Source of the DNA: Chlorops oryzae
Taxonomy: Eukaryota > Arthropoda > Insecta > Diptera > Chloropidae
Assembly: GCA_020466095.1 (NCBI GenBank)
Contig: CM035806.1
Span: 140,179,934-140,243,933, forward strand
Length of the DNA stretch: 64,000 nucleotides
Reading direction: 5' to 3'
Below the pieces are notes generated by a model. The model was not told the origin of the DNA. It ran no database searches and worked only from the letters and a program-made list of their open reading frames with translations. Position numbers and translations under genes: made by a program. Position 1 is the stretch's first letter. The number at the start of each line of letters is the position of its first letter. Positions 1-11,382 of this stretch are shown here, piece by piece.

Positions 1-794
1 GACTTTCTAGTGTTCTATTTCGAAAAGTCCTTGAGATATCCTTGAAAATATTTTTTTTAGTAAGCCTTTTTTTAAAATTTTATATCTGAAAAACTAATTA
101 AGATAGGAAGATCAAACAAACGTTGAACAATTGCTAATATAACACGGAATCGAAAATTTTTTTTTTTAATTTTTACACTCAGAAATTTTTTTCACAAAAC
201 TAAAAATAAAATTTTAATTTTTTTTTTTTTTTTTCACTGTATTCCCAGTTAGACGCCAATCTAAAATCATCCGGAAAAGCGTAAAAAATTATGGTTATTG
301 TATTTAAAAATTTTATATCAAAATAAATGAAGTAGTCGTTTTGATTGCGTATACATGATATACGTATAACATTGCTCATACGTCGGGTGAGTTGCACGTT
401 TACCGCAGCATGTCAATACTGAGAGCATCCATGTGCGATAGCAATTTTTTGAAAATCTCACTGTTGGTCCATCCAATTAGAATGAAACTTTTTTTTAAAT
501 GAAAGCAAATACTTAGAGGTATTTAAAAAAAATTTTTTTAGATTGGCGTCAAACTGGGAATACAGTGAAAAAAAAAATTTTAATTTTATTTTTAGTTTTG
601 TGAAAAAATTTTCTGAGTGTAAAAATTGAAAAAAAAATTTTTCGATTCCATGTTATATATAGCAATTCTTCAACGTTTGGTTGATCTTCCTATCTTAATT
701 AGTTTTTCAGATATAAAATTTAAAAAAAGGCTTACTTAAAAAAATATTTTCAAGGATATCTCAAGGACTTTTCGAAATAGAACACTAGAAAGTC
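1..794. repeat. Long inverted repeat (foldback-like element), left edge cut by window
   Basis: Bases 1 to about 265 reappear reverse-complemented at about 537-794: the window opens GACTTTCTAGTGTTC and the right arm ends GAACACTAGAAAGTC. The arms are nearly identical apart from A/T-run length differences. The spacer (about 266-536) shows no transposase. The left arm may continue outside the window, so no target duplication can be checked. The short open frames here are A/T-rich noise. Confidence 0.8.
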
Positions 795-2107
795 GTCCCT
801 ACAGTGTTTTTAGATGCCACCTATCGAAAAATCAACAAAACTTTAAAATCCCTTTCAGGGTGCCGCAGTCCGCCAGACCCTTTACAATTACAGACACAAT
901 TAAGCCGCGAAATTCACATGCTACACATTAATACGGGGGGTTATTTTCTTTTGCATAATCCTTTGCTTAAAATTTATTCACAAAACCATTGAAAGTGTTA
1001 AATAGTCACCCCACCTGCTTATGATGGAAAATCGCTGATGAACTTTTCTCGTTGATATTTACACACTCACATGTGTACACGAGGATATTACTCTCGACTA
1101 AGTACTTTGATTATCACACACTTAATTAGTCTGGCTTACTTCATCTTTGGTAAACTGTAATCGACTACAGCAAGCGTCTTATGACAGGCACTTCGGAGAT
1201 AATAAAAAAAAAAGGAATAAAAACATGATTAATCTTTCCACTTGACTGGAAGACTCCACTTCAAACTTTCAAGGGGTCATATATAATATTATGTAAATGA
1301 ATTTTCACTCGCTGTCACTATCTTTTTCCCATTGGTTCCACGCTTCTAACAAAGTGCCTAAGAAAAAGTTTTAAATAAGATTCTTCCTTTTCTTGGAGAA
1401 ATACTGCTCTTTCTTCGAGCTTAAGATCAAGATTATTTTGATGAAAAAAAAGAAGAAGAAAAAAACACCAAGTGTTTAAAGCATTTTTAAATGTTTTGCG
1501 TTACTTTATGTCACGGTATTGCGAATGTCTTAGGACCACCCAATTATTCGCAACTCCTATGGGTCTTACATCAATTATATTATTACTGTGGGCAGCGTCA
1601 GAAAAGTAAGACAAGGACTGTCGACTGCTCGAACGGCACTATGAAAATCTCAATTTTTCTGTTTTTATTTGGCCATGATTGTTATTGCGACTTGAAATTA
1701 CATACACATATATATGCATATGCATATATGAACATGGATGACATCACAATCTATAGTAAAGTGCTCTGCTCTGTTGTATTCCAAATGACTCCTTCGTTTG
1801 CACTTCAACATGAATGACATTGCAGCATGGAAAATATTGATGGAGTAGCTTTGTGCATGACACGTCGTGCTGGAGGCATTTGACACAAAACCAAGAACAA
1901 GAACATCTCCTATTACCGATGCCCTGTCATGGGATATGTACATGTCCAAAACATTATGTCATGCGAGTATGTAAGCCATATAAGATTGTTGTCTCTGTCT
2001 CCCCCTTGCACTTTTATGGGCTTTGGTTTTTTGAAGATTTTACACTCAGAGATCAAAAATTGTGCTTTGTGTTATTCTACATTTTTATCATAAAAAAATA
2101 AAAAATA
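795..2107. other. No gene recognised
   Basis: AT-rich sequence with a few open frames of about 60-110 codons that show no domain, no codon bias and no splice context. A stretch near 812-870 (CTATCGAAAAATCAACAAAA...) recurs with changes at about 60217-60270, so it is a dispersed repeat and not a unique exon. Confidence 0.6.
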
Positions 2108-2109
2108 AA

Positions 2110-2165
2110 AAACAAGTAAGGGTGCTATAGTCAGGCAAGCATGAAAATAAAATACTCGACACAGA
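2110..2165. repeat. Terminal fragment of a dispersed repeat (AACAAGTAAGGGTG end)
   Basis: ACAAGTAAGGGTGCTATAGT followed by CAGGCAAGC and a TACTCGACA-type end is the diverged reverse complement of the end of the repeat at about 52490-52556 (TGTCGGGTATTCTATTGTCA ... CACCCTTACTTGTTTTT). It is one terminus of a dispersed family; the family was not identified. Confidence 0.6.
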
Positions 2166-2674
2166 CACACGTGTTAAAATGATTTTTAAAATGCGCCCAA
2201 AAAACAGGACCATTAAGAAAGAATATTCTTGAGGTTTTTAAAGCCATACGGGGCCCTATATACCGACTTTTGTTCAATTTGTTAACGTGGTAATATACAC
2301 GAAGCCGAGTTTACAAACCTTTTTTACTCATACTTTGTAACCAGCACTGATGCTAGGCAATATTTTGGTGACTATTTTCCCTTGGATATGGAAAAAAATC
2401 CGTTTATTTCTGTTTTCTTTGGGAAAGTGACCAGTAAAGTTTTCCCTTGTAAACGTTTGAAGTGATTTTTGGTTAAAGGTAAAATCGAAAAAGTCGCTAA
2501 AAACGGGAAAAGACCCCTCGTTCTGGCATCAGTTCGAAGAATAAAATTTTAGCATGACGCCTATAATTCTCACTTGGTTTTTAAAATGGGACACTTAAGA
2601 ATTTCTAAAGATTTTTCACGACACGATGAAGCAAGAACGTGTGTAAGTTTGTCTTATTTATTGGCTCGATAGAG

Positions 2675-3520
2675 CTGTGGAGCTGTCGATAGTTTGATAT
2701 TCGATAGTCGATAGGTCCCATAATCGATAGTTTTAATGATCGATAGTTTTAATAATCGATGGGTTCAGTAATCTATTACTTCAACATTCTATAGGTCCAA
2801 TAATCGATTTTTTTAATAATCTATAGCTCTATAATCGATAGTTTCTTTAATCGATAGTAAAAATTATCGATATGTTCAACTATCGATAGTTTCGATTATC
2901 GATATTTCAAAAATCGATATTTCCGATAATAGTTTCTAGAATCGATATTTTATATTATCGATAATTTTGATAATAATCGATAGTTTTAATAATCGATAGG
3001 TTCATTAATCGATTATTTCAATATTCGATAGGTCCAATAATCGATTGTTTCAATAAACGATTTCTACAATAATCGATTTTTCAGTAATCGATTTCTACAA
3101 CAATCGATATTTCGATAGTGCGATAATCGTTAGCTCCTTTAATCGATATTCAAAATTATGGATAGGTTCTACAATCGTATCAGTGATCGATATTTTCAAC
3201 AATCGGTATTTCCGATAATAGTTTCTAGAATCGGTATTTCCGATAATAGTTTCTAGAATCGGTATTTTCGATTATCGATAGTTTTGACAATCGATAATTT
3301 TGATAATCGAAAGATGAATTTCCGAGCGGCTCTCGCCCGTATCTAAATAAGGGCATTTTTTTTAGAAATCTGTCCATTTGAAAAAGAAGAAATCTCTGTC
3401 GCCGCCAGCACCACCTTTCCAATGCTAAAGTTAATGTCAATGAATCAAAACTATCGATAGTCTTCAAAAACCGTCGATGTTTTCGATAGTTTGAAACCAT
3501 CGATAGTGCTATCGATTGTT
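2675..3520. repeat. Degenerate AT-rich satellite with dozens of ATCGATA motifs
   Basis: About 850 bp in which ATCGATAG, ATCGATT, TCGATA and close variants recur every 15-25 bp on both strands, separated by short T/A-rich links such as GTTTTAATA. Units are too diverged to give one period. The motif overlaps the known fly DRE core TATCGATA and the CGATA element bound by BEAF-32; binding is inference only. Confidence 0.75.
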
Positions 3521-3752
3521 TCTCCAGCTCTACTGTAATCATGCCGTAATAAAATGCGTTCTTTGACCACATTTTGCGGATGATAGAAATATGCCAAAGC
3601 GTCAACAAAACGGAAGAACGAAAGAATTGAATTTTGATTTTATTTAATTTTTTTTTTTTTTTTGATGAAGGGCTTCGAAAGAGTTGCTCTCAACTTAAAG
3701 GACAGCTTTTCTTTTATGTCCACTCAATTAGCCAGAGAGCTCACTCAAGTTT

Positions 3753-4090
3753 CCCAGCCGGAACTGTGTACAGGAGGTGCTCGAACACGTGCATAGCACA
3801 CAGAATGCTGTGCACAGCACGCTGCTAATATACGGGACCTGTCCACTTTTTCTAATACATGTCCTAAGATGTGCCGTGGTGTGAAAACTGGGTTCACTGT
3901 GTATAGCATTGGTATATTGAAATAATGAAAAATACCGGTTTAGGTCGCTTCGTTCCATACACAAACTATATACCGGGTGTATGGCATTGTACACAGCTTG
4001 TGAAATAATTTGAAAACAGTTTTTTTTCTTATGTTGACCTATCTACTTCTTCATACACTTCGTGCCGATACACCACAACACCCGGCTGGG
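3753..4090. mobile_element. Non-autonomous DNA element, family with CCCAGCCGG ends (copy 1)
   Basis: Begins CCCAGCCGGAACTGTGTACA and ends with the complementary CCGGCTGGG. The same start followed by similar interior sequence is found at 5348. There is no coding capacity. The flanks do not show a convincing target duplication for this copy. Confidence 0.6.
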
Positions 4091-4417
4091 TTCAATTCAA
4101 AAACTAATATTTACTTCTCCCAATTAAGGAGTCGTCGGAATGCTTTCTCACTGAGGTGATTTAAAAAAAAAAGTATCGGCCGAAAATATTCAACTCAATT
4201 GAAAACTCTAAGAAGTGCAAAATTCAGATGAACTCAAACAATTCGAATTGAGTCTTATTTTGGGTTGCTAAAATTCCTCATTCATATCATACACCAGTGA
4301 TCGCACCCTACCACAATTGTGGTAGATCTACCATTTTTTTTATAAATTGCTAACTTCTACCACTACTACCACACAAGCTTTCAAGTCTACCACATTCTCA
4401 AAAAAGTCTTAAATCTA

Positions 4418-4840
4418 CCCTGCAATAATATGGACTGACCCAAATTTAGCCTTCGGTCAGTCCTTCATGTTACCAGTACTAGTCCCCTCATAAATCCACT
4501 TCTAATGTATTCAACTGACCTTTTTAACATGAGCCTGTCCTAGGGGAGGGACTAGTCCGCAAAACGGCTGATCATAGGCCAGTTTTTTTTGGGTCAATTG
4601 CAGTAATTTTGTCTGGTTTTAGGATAGTCAAATGAGGAAAATAAAGAACAAATTTCTTATATACATATATTCTAAGTTGATGAAAGTGTCATTTACAGAC
4701 TACCCATAAACTAACCCCTTTATTACCGACCGCCGGCTAGCCGAATTCCATGGAGCGAACTGCCATAATTTAACCAGTAGGGTTTGGACCGGTCAAAAGC
4801 CAGTCCTTCTTAGAAAACTGACCGGCTCATTACTGCAGGG
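4418..4840. mobile_element. MITE-like element with CCCTGCARTAAT termini inserted in a diverged repeat
   Basis: The left end CCCTGCAATAATATGG mirrors the right end ATTACTGCAGGG, flanked on both sides by TA. The host sequence on either side (repeated CTACCAC/GTGGTAG words at 4300-4417 and 5160-5220) looks like one older repeat interrupted by the insertion. No open frame of interest. Confidence 0.55.
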
Positions 4841-5347
4841 TAGTAATCAAAGCTAACGATAGTGGCGAATTCGAAAAGGAAATTCTTTTGAAAGACTTAC
4901 ATATTTAATCTAACATGCAATACGGTAAGAAACCAAAAAAAAAAAAACACGCCAACAAACGCCATTAACATTCGAAATTACCCGAAATAGCGAGAAATCC
5001 CTGCCAATACTGGCAGCTCTGTGGCGCTATGTCACTTCAAGTTTGTAGGGATGCAACATCGCTAAAAACCATCGATGTTAAGTGTATCGATCTTTTATGA
5101 GTTTCAACATCCCGAACCGTTATGTTTGATATGTGTATTTATAGAAACTTAAGGATATAAAAATCTACCACATGTTGGTGAAATCTACCACACTTTTTCT
5201 CCTCAATCTACCACAAAGATCTTTCTGAGGGTGGGAACACTGCCATACACTCTACTTCTTATACTCTCTTGGTCGCTCACTCGATTTTTTGCGCTAAATA
5301 TCTCTCTCATTCCCTCCCGGTCCTTTCAGTAGTTAGTCGAGCAGTTA

Positions 5348-5722
5348 CCCAGCCGGAACTGTGTACAGGAAGTGCCCGATCACTGCCATAGCACCAAGTA
5401 TGATGTGCACAACACTTTGCTGATATACAAAACTTATGCACTTTTGTTAAAAACTGTCCTAGGCTGGTGCGGTGGTGTGATAACTGGGTTCGAAGTGGAT
5501 AGCGGCTGTATATGGGCATATTTCGTGTGTTTTCGTTGCTAAAGCACATTGCTGTATACAACGTGTACTTCGTGACGTTCGACTTCGCCCGCGGTTGCTT
5601 TCTTCGGTTCTGCATACTTGCTATGCACCAAGTGTATCGTGTAGTAGGCAGTCAACTATTTCATTTTTGCCTATTAACTGCTCTGTACACTGAGTGCCTA
5701 GTAACTACAAGGCCCGGCTGGG
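5348..5722. mobile_element. Non-autonomous DNA element, family with CCCAGCCGG ends (copy 2)
   Basis: Same terminus as the 3753 element (CCCAGCCGGAACTGTGTACA) with complementary end CCCGGCTGGG. Flanks read CAGTTA on the left and TAGTTA on the right, a probable 6-bp target duplication with one change. No coding capacity. Confidence 0.6.
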
Positions 5723-6182
5723 TAGTTACTGCTTTTGTTTGATTTTGAATTCGCATGGCATTTTTGTTTCTTTTGTCGAATTTCGTTCTGTGAAGTTTCA
5801 TGTTTGCTTTTGCTTTTGAGCTTCCCGCCTTGACTGTTGTTTTAATTGTTCTTCTTGTGTTTGTTTTTTTATGTACATAGGTAAATCAATTAAAAATGTA
5901 TGAGAAAATAATTACGTTTGACCTTGTTTCTTTACTATTTGCCTGCAGCTGTATGTAGGTACATACATATGTCCTTTCTCTTTGCATCGCTTTAATTTGA
6001 TGGAGTTCTACTGTTCCTGTTGCCCCAAATCTAACTTCGTTTTTTCTATGTGCGTAGGTGATTGTAGTTGCCGCTGATTAAGCGTTAGGCGTTGTTGTGG
6101 CAAACGACTACCGAACAAGGATATTCATGAAAATAGATTTTATCTTTTAAGTTTAAACTGATATAACTTGAACTTAAACTTA
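5723..6182. other. No gene recognised
   Basis: AT-rich sequence without repeats or domains that I can identify. Confidence 0.5.
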
Positions 6183-7227
6183 CCCAAGCAGCAAAATAGA
6201 GCGATTCGACCAGCAGCAAGTCGAATCGACCTATTTTGGTTGAAAATACCTTATTTCTGACCTATTTTCCGGCCTTAAATATGACCTAACTTAAAAGTCC
6301 GTTTCGAAGGTCCAAATTACCTCTATTCTACCTATTTCATGACTTCAAAGTCGCTTCGACTTCCAAGTCGATTTTTGGTCGAAAATAGGTAAAAAATTCC
6401 CTATTGAGTGACTTAAAATTGACTTAACTTTGAATTCCAAATTAGGTAATTTTTCAAGGCAATTTTTTGACTAAAATTCGACTTTAAAGTCCGTTTGACT
6501 TATAGGGCGAAATAGGGTCAAAAGTTGACTTATTTTGTTGCATGCTTCGACTTCAAAGTCGAGCGGACTTGATTTTTGGACTTCATAGTCGGTTTGACTT
6601 TAAAGTCGAAATAGGTCAAAATAGGTCGAGCTCCGCCATGTTTTTCGAATGGCAAATTGAGAATTATTCCTCTGCATATGTTTTTTCTTTAAGAAAAACA
6701 ATTTTTTTCAAGCAATATTTATTTAATTTCCATCAATGAGAAAGCCCCTTAAAAATGAAGAAGTAGAAGGAACACTTTCACGAAAAATCTCAGCGGGCAT
6801 ATGTTTTTGGGACTTATTAAGCGCAAAATAATTTTTAATGAAGTCCATATTTTATTTATTATTTATTTCTTAAGACACACGAAGAAGAAAATCTCTCGTT
6901 CATTTCTGCTTTCGAGTAATACGAATGACTGAGTAAGATACTATGTATTTATATCTTTCTCTGTTACTCTCTCTCTCACTTTTTTCGTTTCCTTTTACGT
7001 TCTCTTTCGTTTTACTCATAAGTCCAATTAGGTCGAAAATTGGTCATTGCGACTTCTTTTCGACTAATATTAGGTAAATGGACTTCTTTTCGCCCTGACT
7101 TTGAAGTCGAAATGCCCTATTATGACCTATTATTACCGCCAATCGACTTTCAATCTATTCCTCACTTACGTCGACTCGACGTCGAATCGACGTAATTTCG
7201 ACCTATTTAGGTTAGGTCAAGTAAATA

Positions 7228-8513
7228 TTAGGTGTAGTAAAAAGAAATCCACTATTTTTGCATTAAATTGAGGGCTTTATTTAAGATAGTTAGAATGACC
7301 CGATTTAGGTCAAATATGCGCCGTTTTGTTCGATAACTTGTTGCCATTTTAAGGTAATTTCGTTATGCCTCTCTCATAGAAGCCCTCGTTCCTATTAGCA
7401 AAAAATTGAGACAGTCGAATTTCAGAAGCCTCTCTTGAAGCGAATGCTTCACCAGCAAAATTGTTCGCCATGGACAGGAACAGATGGTAATCACTTGGTG
7501 CCAGGTCCGGACTATAAGGTGGATGCAGAAGAACCTCCCAACCAAACTCCCGGAGCTTCTGGCGAGTCACTATCGATGTGTGTGGCCTGGCGTTGTCCTG
7601 ATGGAACACAATTCCTCTCCTATTGGCCAAAGCTGGCCGCTTATGGGCGATTGCTTCCTTCAGACGGTCCAATTGTTGACAGTAGAGTTCCGAGTTAAGA
7701 GTTTTGCCGTATGGGAGCAGCTCATAGTAGATAATTCCCTGCCAATCCCACCAAACACACAGCAAAACCTTCCTGGCCGTCAATCCTGGCTTGGCCACCG
7801 TTTCCGCCGGTTCACCGTGTTTCGACCACGACCGTTTTCCCTTGACGTTGTCGTAAGTGACCCACTTTTCATCACCAGTCACCAACCGCTTCAGAAATGG
7901 GTCGATTTTGTTGCGGTTCAGCAGCGATTCGCAGATGGAAATTCGGTCTATGAGGTTTTTTTGCGTTAACTCGTGTGGCACCCATACATCGAGCTTCTTT
8001 GTGTATCCAGCCTTATTCAAATGGTTCCAAACGGTTTTTTGTGCAATCTTTAGCTCTTTTGCAATCGAAACAGTGCTAACATGACGGTCGGACTCGATAA
8101 TTTCCATGATTTTATCGACATTTTCGACAATTGGCCTTCCAGTGCGTGGTGCATCCTTGACATCGAAGTTACCGGAACGGAATCGACGAAACCAAAATTG
8201 CGCATGATTGGCTGTTACAGTATCAGGTCCATAAACGCTATTCACATTTTCAGCCGCCTGGCTTGCGTTTTCTCCCTTATAGAAGAAAAAACTGTAAAAT
8301 GTAGCGAATTTTCTCTTTGCTGATGTCCATCTTTGACAAGCTCTCAAACAAAACTGAATCAATCAATCAAAAAAGTGGCAAAAAAGCTTTTTTAGTAGGA
8401 ACTGTCAACTTTCTAATGCCCCCTAGCGGAACACGATCGGACTTATACAACGCGAGATGCAGATAAATAACGCCATCTATTGGAAAAATAATGGATCTTT
8501 TTACTACACCTAA
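7228..8513 (-). mobile_element. mariner transposon (DD34D), complete ends
   Basis: 1,286 bp bounded by terminal inverted repeats TTAGGTGTAGTAAAAAGA (left) and its complement at the right, flanked by TA duplications at 7226-7227 and 8514-8515. It encodes a frameshifted transposase on the minus strand. It is inserted in the older CCCAAG-ended element at 6183-8571, so it is the younger of the two. Confidence 0.92.
7304..8330 (-). pseudogene. mariner transposase, frameshifted near both ends
   Basis: The transposase catalyses cut-and-paste movement at TA sites. The central frame contains the N-terminal helix-turn-helix part, the WVPHEL linker and the full DD34D triad: GDEKW, HQDNARPHTS and HPPYSPDLAPSDYHLF, with 34 residues between the second and third aspartates. 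The natural start (ATG at 8328-8330) leads into a different frame at a run of six A (8286-8291 on the plus strand), where family members would have one base fewer. At the other end, a missing base near 7349-7355 creates an early stop and removes the last dozen or so residues. Sequence style suggests the mellifera-like branch of mariner; subfamily not proven. Probably inactive unless the frameshifts are assembly errors. Confidence 0.85.
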
Positions 8514-8571
8514 TATTCTGACCTAATATAGGTAAGAATTTACCAATTTTCGACCTATTTTGCTACTTGGG

Positions 8572-8854
8572 TATCTTCTTTAACTCAATTTGAAGGTATT
8601 TTTAAGGAAAATTTGAAAATATAAAAGGAATAATTGATCCAAGATTTCTATGGTCGTCTGTTTGAAAATTTCTTCATTTTGACTAGGTATGGGCTAAAAA
8701 AAAATATCGACACTTATCGAATATCGATATTTTTTAAACATCGAGACGAAATTTATGAGTGTTTTTTATTTCGGTATATCGGAATAATCACTGCCTGTGT
8801 TTTTCGGGGAAAGAAAAGCTTGTTTGAAGTTCAAAAAATGTATTTCGTTCAACA
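8572..8854. other. Repeat-like sequence with ATATCGATA words, no gene
   Basis: Contains AAAAATATCGACACTTATCG and ATCGATATTTTTTAAACATCG, resembling the words at 10690-10790. It may be the two halves of one older repeat separated by the insertions at 8872-10613. Confidence 0.4.
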
Positions 8855-8871
8855 AAAGAAGTCGGAATAAA

Positions 8872-9255
8872 CTCTTCTTCTTCTTCTTAATTGCGTATTC
8901 AAATGGCCCGGCCTATCCTGGGGTCCGCAAAACGCGACCAGTTCCTCCATTTTATTCTGTCGGTTGCATCATCAGAGGTGAGTCCTACAGCATCGAGGTC
9001 TCATTTTACTGTGTCCATCCAACGCTGTTTCGGACGTCCTCGTTGTCTGCAACCTTGAATTTCCAGTGCGTAGGCTTTCTTTACCAAGCTCTTCTCATTT
9101 TCTCTCAGGACGTGTCCATACTGGCGTAGCCTTGCTTCTCGCATTTTTCCAATAATTGACGCAACTCCATAACGGCTATGGATGTCCACCTTTGGAACAT
9201 GATCAAGACGAGTCAATCCGGATATCCAGCGAAGCATCTTTGTTTCCATAACACC
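8872..9255 (-). mobile_element. 3' fragment of an RTE-like non-LTR retrotransposon with target duplication
   Basis: The minus strand reads through the C-terminal tail of a LINE reverse-transcriptase protein (MLRWISGLTRLDHV ..., ARLRQYGHVLRE, GRPKQRWMD), then a stop codon that interrupts the expected DLDAVGLTSDDATDRIKWR segment. It ends in a short (AAG)n tail (8873-8886 in plus orientation), as RTE elements do. The 17-bp flanks AAAGAAGTCRGAATAAA at 8855-8871 and 9256-9272 match at 16 of 17 positions, a target-site duplication. It is a dead, 5'-truncated copy. Confidence 0.8.
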
Positions 9256-9319
9256 AAAGAAGTCAGAATAAATGTGGTCGATATATCGATACAGTCGAGT
9301 ACAGATAAATGTGCATTTA

Positions 9320-10613
9320 CGAGGGGTGCCTTTTATATTTCGGGATTAGAGAACAAAAAACAAATATTAATCATCGAAAATCACTTAATTGTTTTTCAAA
9401 ATATTCTCCATGAAGATCTATACACTTTTGCATGCGTTTGAACCAATTGTCGAAGCACTTTTGCCACTCTGATTGAGGTATCTCTAAAAACATGCATTCT
9501 GAATGCCGCAACCGCTTCTTCAGGTGTCGAAAAACGTTGACCTCTTAGTTTGTTTTTTACGTACGGGAATAAAAAGAAGTCATTCGGTGCCAAGTCAGGA
9601 CTATACGGCGGATGACCCATCAAATCGATGTTTTGGGTGCTCAAAAATGCAGTTGTTTGAGCCGATGTGTGAGAGCTCGCATTGTCGTGGTGAAGAGTGA
9701 TCCGTCTTCCGCGGTTGGTTTTCCTGATTTCTTGGAAGACAACTGGCAAACAAATGGTTGTGTACCACTCAGAGTTGACTGTTCTGCGTTGTTCTAGTGG
9801 TACGGTTGCGACATGTCCATATTTTCCGAAAAAACAGGCGAACATTTGCTTGGAAGTGCTTCGTGCGCGAACAACTTTTGTTGGGTTTGGCTCATCTTGA
9901 AACACCCATACAGTCGACTGCTGTTTACTTTCGGGTTCATACGCGTAAATCCATGATTCATCACCTGTCACTATGTCATAGACGTGTTTCGAAGCACCGC
10001 GATCGTATTTTTTGAGCATTTCCTTCGACCAATCGACACGAGCCTTTTTTTGAGCGATTGACAAATTGTGTGGGATCCAACGCGAACAAATTTTTTTGAC
10101 AGTCAAATGTTTATGCAATATTGAATGTATGCTGGTCCCACTAATGCCCAAGGTTGCCTCAATCTCACGATAGGTCACATGACGATCTTGCAATATCAGT
10201 TCGCGCACAGCATCAATGGTTTTCGGAACAACAACTGATTTCGGACGACCTTCACGAAATTCGTCTTGGAGTGAACTACGACCACGATTGAATTCACCAT
10301 ACCATCGATAAACACTGGTCCTTGATGGAGCTTCATCGCCAAAAATTGAATTAAGTTCATCCATGCACTGTTGCTGTGTTAATCCACGTCGAAAGTTGTA
10401 AAAAATAATCGCACGAAAATGTTCACGATTTAATTCCATTTTTGGACCGAGATGAATCTGTTAAGTTACTATAAACAACACAAATAGCGCTCGTATGTCA
10501 AAACGTTCTGAGTACGTATAAGCCAAAAAATGTCAAACTCTTCGATAGAGCTTTCATTTGTCAGATTGCAACACCAGGGTTGCCAAATCCCGAAATATAA
10601 AAGGCACCCCTCG
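9320..10613 (-). mobile_element. mariner-family transposon, full length with perfect 28-bp terminal repeats
   Basis: 1,294 bp. The ends CGAGGGGTGCCTTTTATATT (9320-9347) and the exact complement (10586-10613) are identical over 28 bp, with TA duplications at 9318-9319 and 10614-10615. Perfect ends, intact frame and clean target duplication indicate a recent insertion. Confidence 0.95.
9396..10439 (-). CDS. mariner-like transposase, intact 347-aa frame
   Basis: Cut-and-paste transposase. An N-terminal pair of helix-turn-helix regions occupies about residues 1-110 (SVYRWYGEF; TYREIEATLGISGTSIHSIL), followed by a WIPHNL linker. The catalytic domain has VTGDESWIYAY (first Asp), LHHDNASSHTS (second Asp) and HPPYSPDLAPNDFFLF (third Asp), 34 residues between the last two, so DD34D. 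Length 347 residues is normal for mariner, and start and stop lie inside the terminal repeats. No frameshift or internal stop is seen. The YEPESKQQS/VWVFQDEP style is common in insects and is often misannotated as SETMAR; the mariner subfamily was not assigned. The other mariner in this window is clearly a different lineage. Confidence 0.95.
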   Translation of the reverse strand: MELNREHFRAIIFYNFRRGLTQQQCMDELNSIFGDEAPSRTSVYRWYGEFNRGRSSLQDEFREGRPKSVVVPKTIDAVRELILQDRHVTYREIEATLGISGTSIHSILHKHLTVKKICSRWIPHNLSIAQKKARVDWSKEMLKKYDRGASKHVYDIVTGDESWIYAYEPESKQQSTVWVFQDEPNPTKVVRARSTSKQMFACFFGKYGHVATVPLEQRRTVNSEWYTTICLPVVFQEIRKTNRGRRITLHHDNASSHTSAQTTAFLSTQNIDLMGHPPYSPDLAPNDFFLFPYVKNKLRGQRFSTPEEAVAAFRMHVFRDTSIRVAKVLRQLVQTHAKVYRSSWRIF

Positions 10614-10822
10614 TATTCCGTGCATATTTTCATGAGAACGCATGAAAAAGGCTTCAAAGCACCTTGGACTTATGAGCTTTTTGCATTTATCCGTAGTTCG
10701 CTGTAAATCGATATGATAATCGATGCGATAAATAAATATCGATAAGGTGCTCAGTCGATATTATCGAAGTCGATACTTTTAGCAATATCGCCCATCCCTA
10801 ATTTTGACCTCATGTCCCTAAT

Positions 10823-11382
10823 AGTACGTTTCCATATGGTGTTAAATTCTGAAGTGTTAAGCTTTAACATTTCGATTTAACACTACCGTTTCCACTTGCA
10901 CATTCTACGAAGGTGTTAAAGCTTGGCAGCTGTTCGTGTATTTTCAATTGCAAGTAGGGCTGTCAGCTTTTCAAGCGCTAAAATCAGTACATTTTTATTT
11001 CTGGAGACCTTTTTCATTTTGAAACGGAAATTACACCTTTATGGCGCAGGGGAAGTATACCTGGCTCACATACGTATTCAAAGGAAATTTTGTCAAAAAT
11101 CGTTTAAAAAACATTACAAAAATATTAAAAACAAAGTTTCTTTTACCTTCCATTGTCGCTTTTTGTTTTTATTTCATTTTGACAGTTAGATATGCACGAA
11201 TTTCGATACGATAAATTGATATTTTCTTATCGAATGAGGTGTTACCGAGGTGTTATTGAGAATAACACTTGGCTTTCGTGTTAAGAATTTGTATGGAAAA
11301 ACACGTACATCACATGATATTAAAGGCCGCTTAACACGAAAGCCTCCTTTAACACGTAAATAACACCATATGGAAACGCACT
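10823..11382. mobile_element. MITE with AGTRCGTTTCCATATGGTG ends
   Basis: Left end AGTACGTTTCCATATGGTGT and right end ACACCATATGGAAACGCACT are complementary apart from one base. The interior repeats the word GTGTTAA/TTAACAC in both orientations. About 560 bp, no coding potential. Confidence 0.7.

Larger units (their letters stand above)
6183..8571. mobile_element. Non-autonomous DNA element with CCCAAGYAGCAAAATAG ends, split by a mariner
   Basis: Left end CCCAAGCAGCAAAATAG matches the reverse complement of the right end CTATTTTGCTACTTGGG, with TA on each side (6181-6182, 8572-8573). The interior is a self-similar patchwork of words such as AAGTCGAAATAGGTC and GACCTATTTT. Removing the mariner at 7228-8513 and one TA leaves about 1.1 kb of non-coding element. 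Confidence 0.65.

Noticed and set aside
3225..3608. 127-codon minus frame
   Set aside because: Lies over the TCGATA satellite and shows no domain.
7484..7969. 161-codon plus-strand frame
   Set aside because: Antisense shadow of the mariner transposase.
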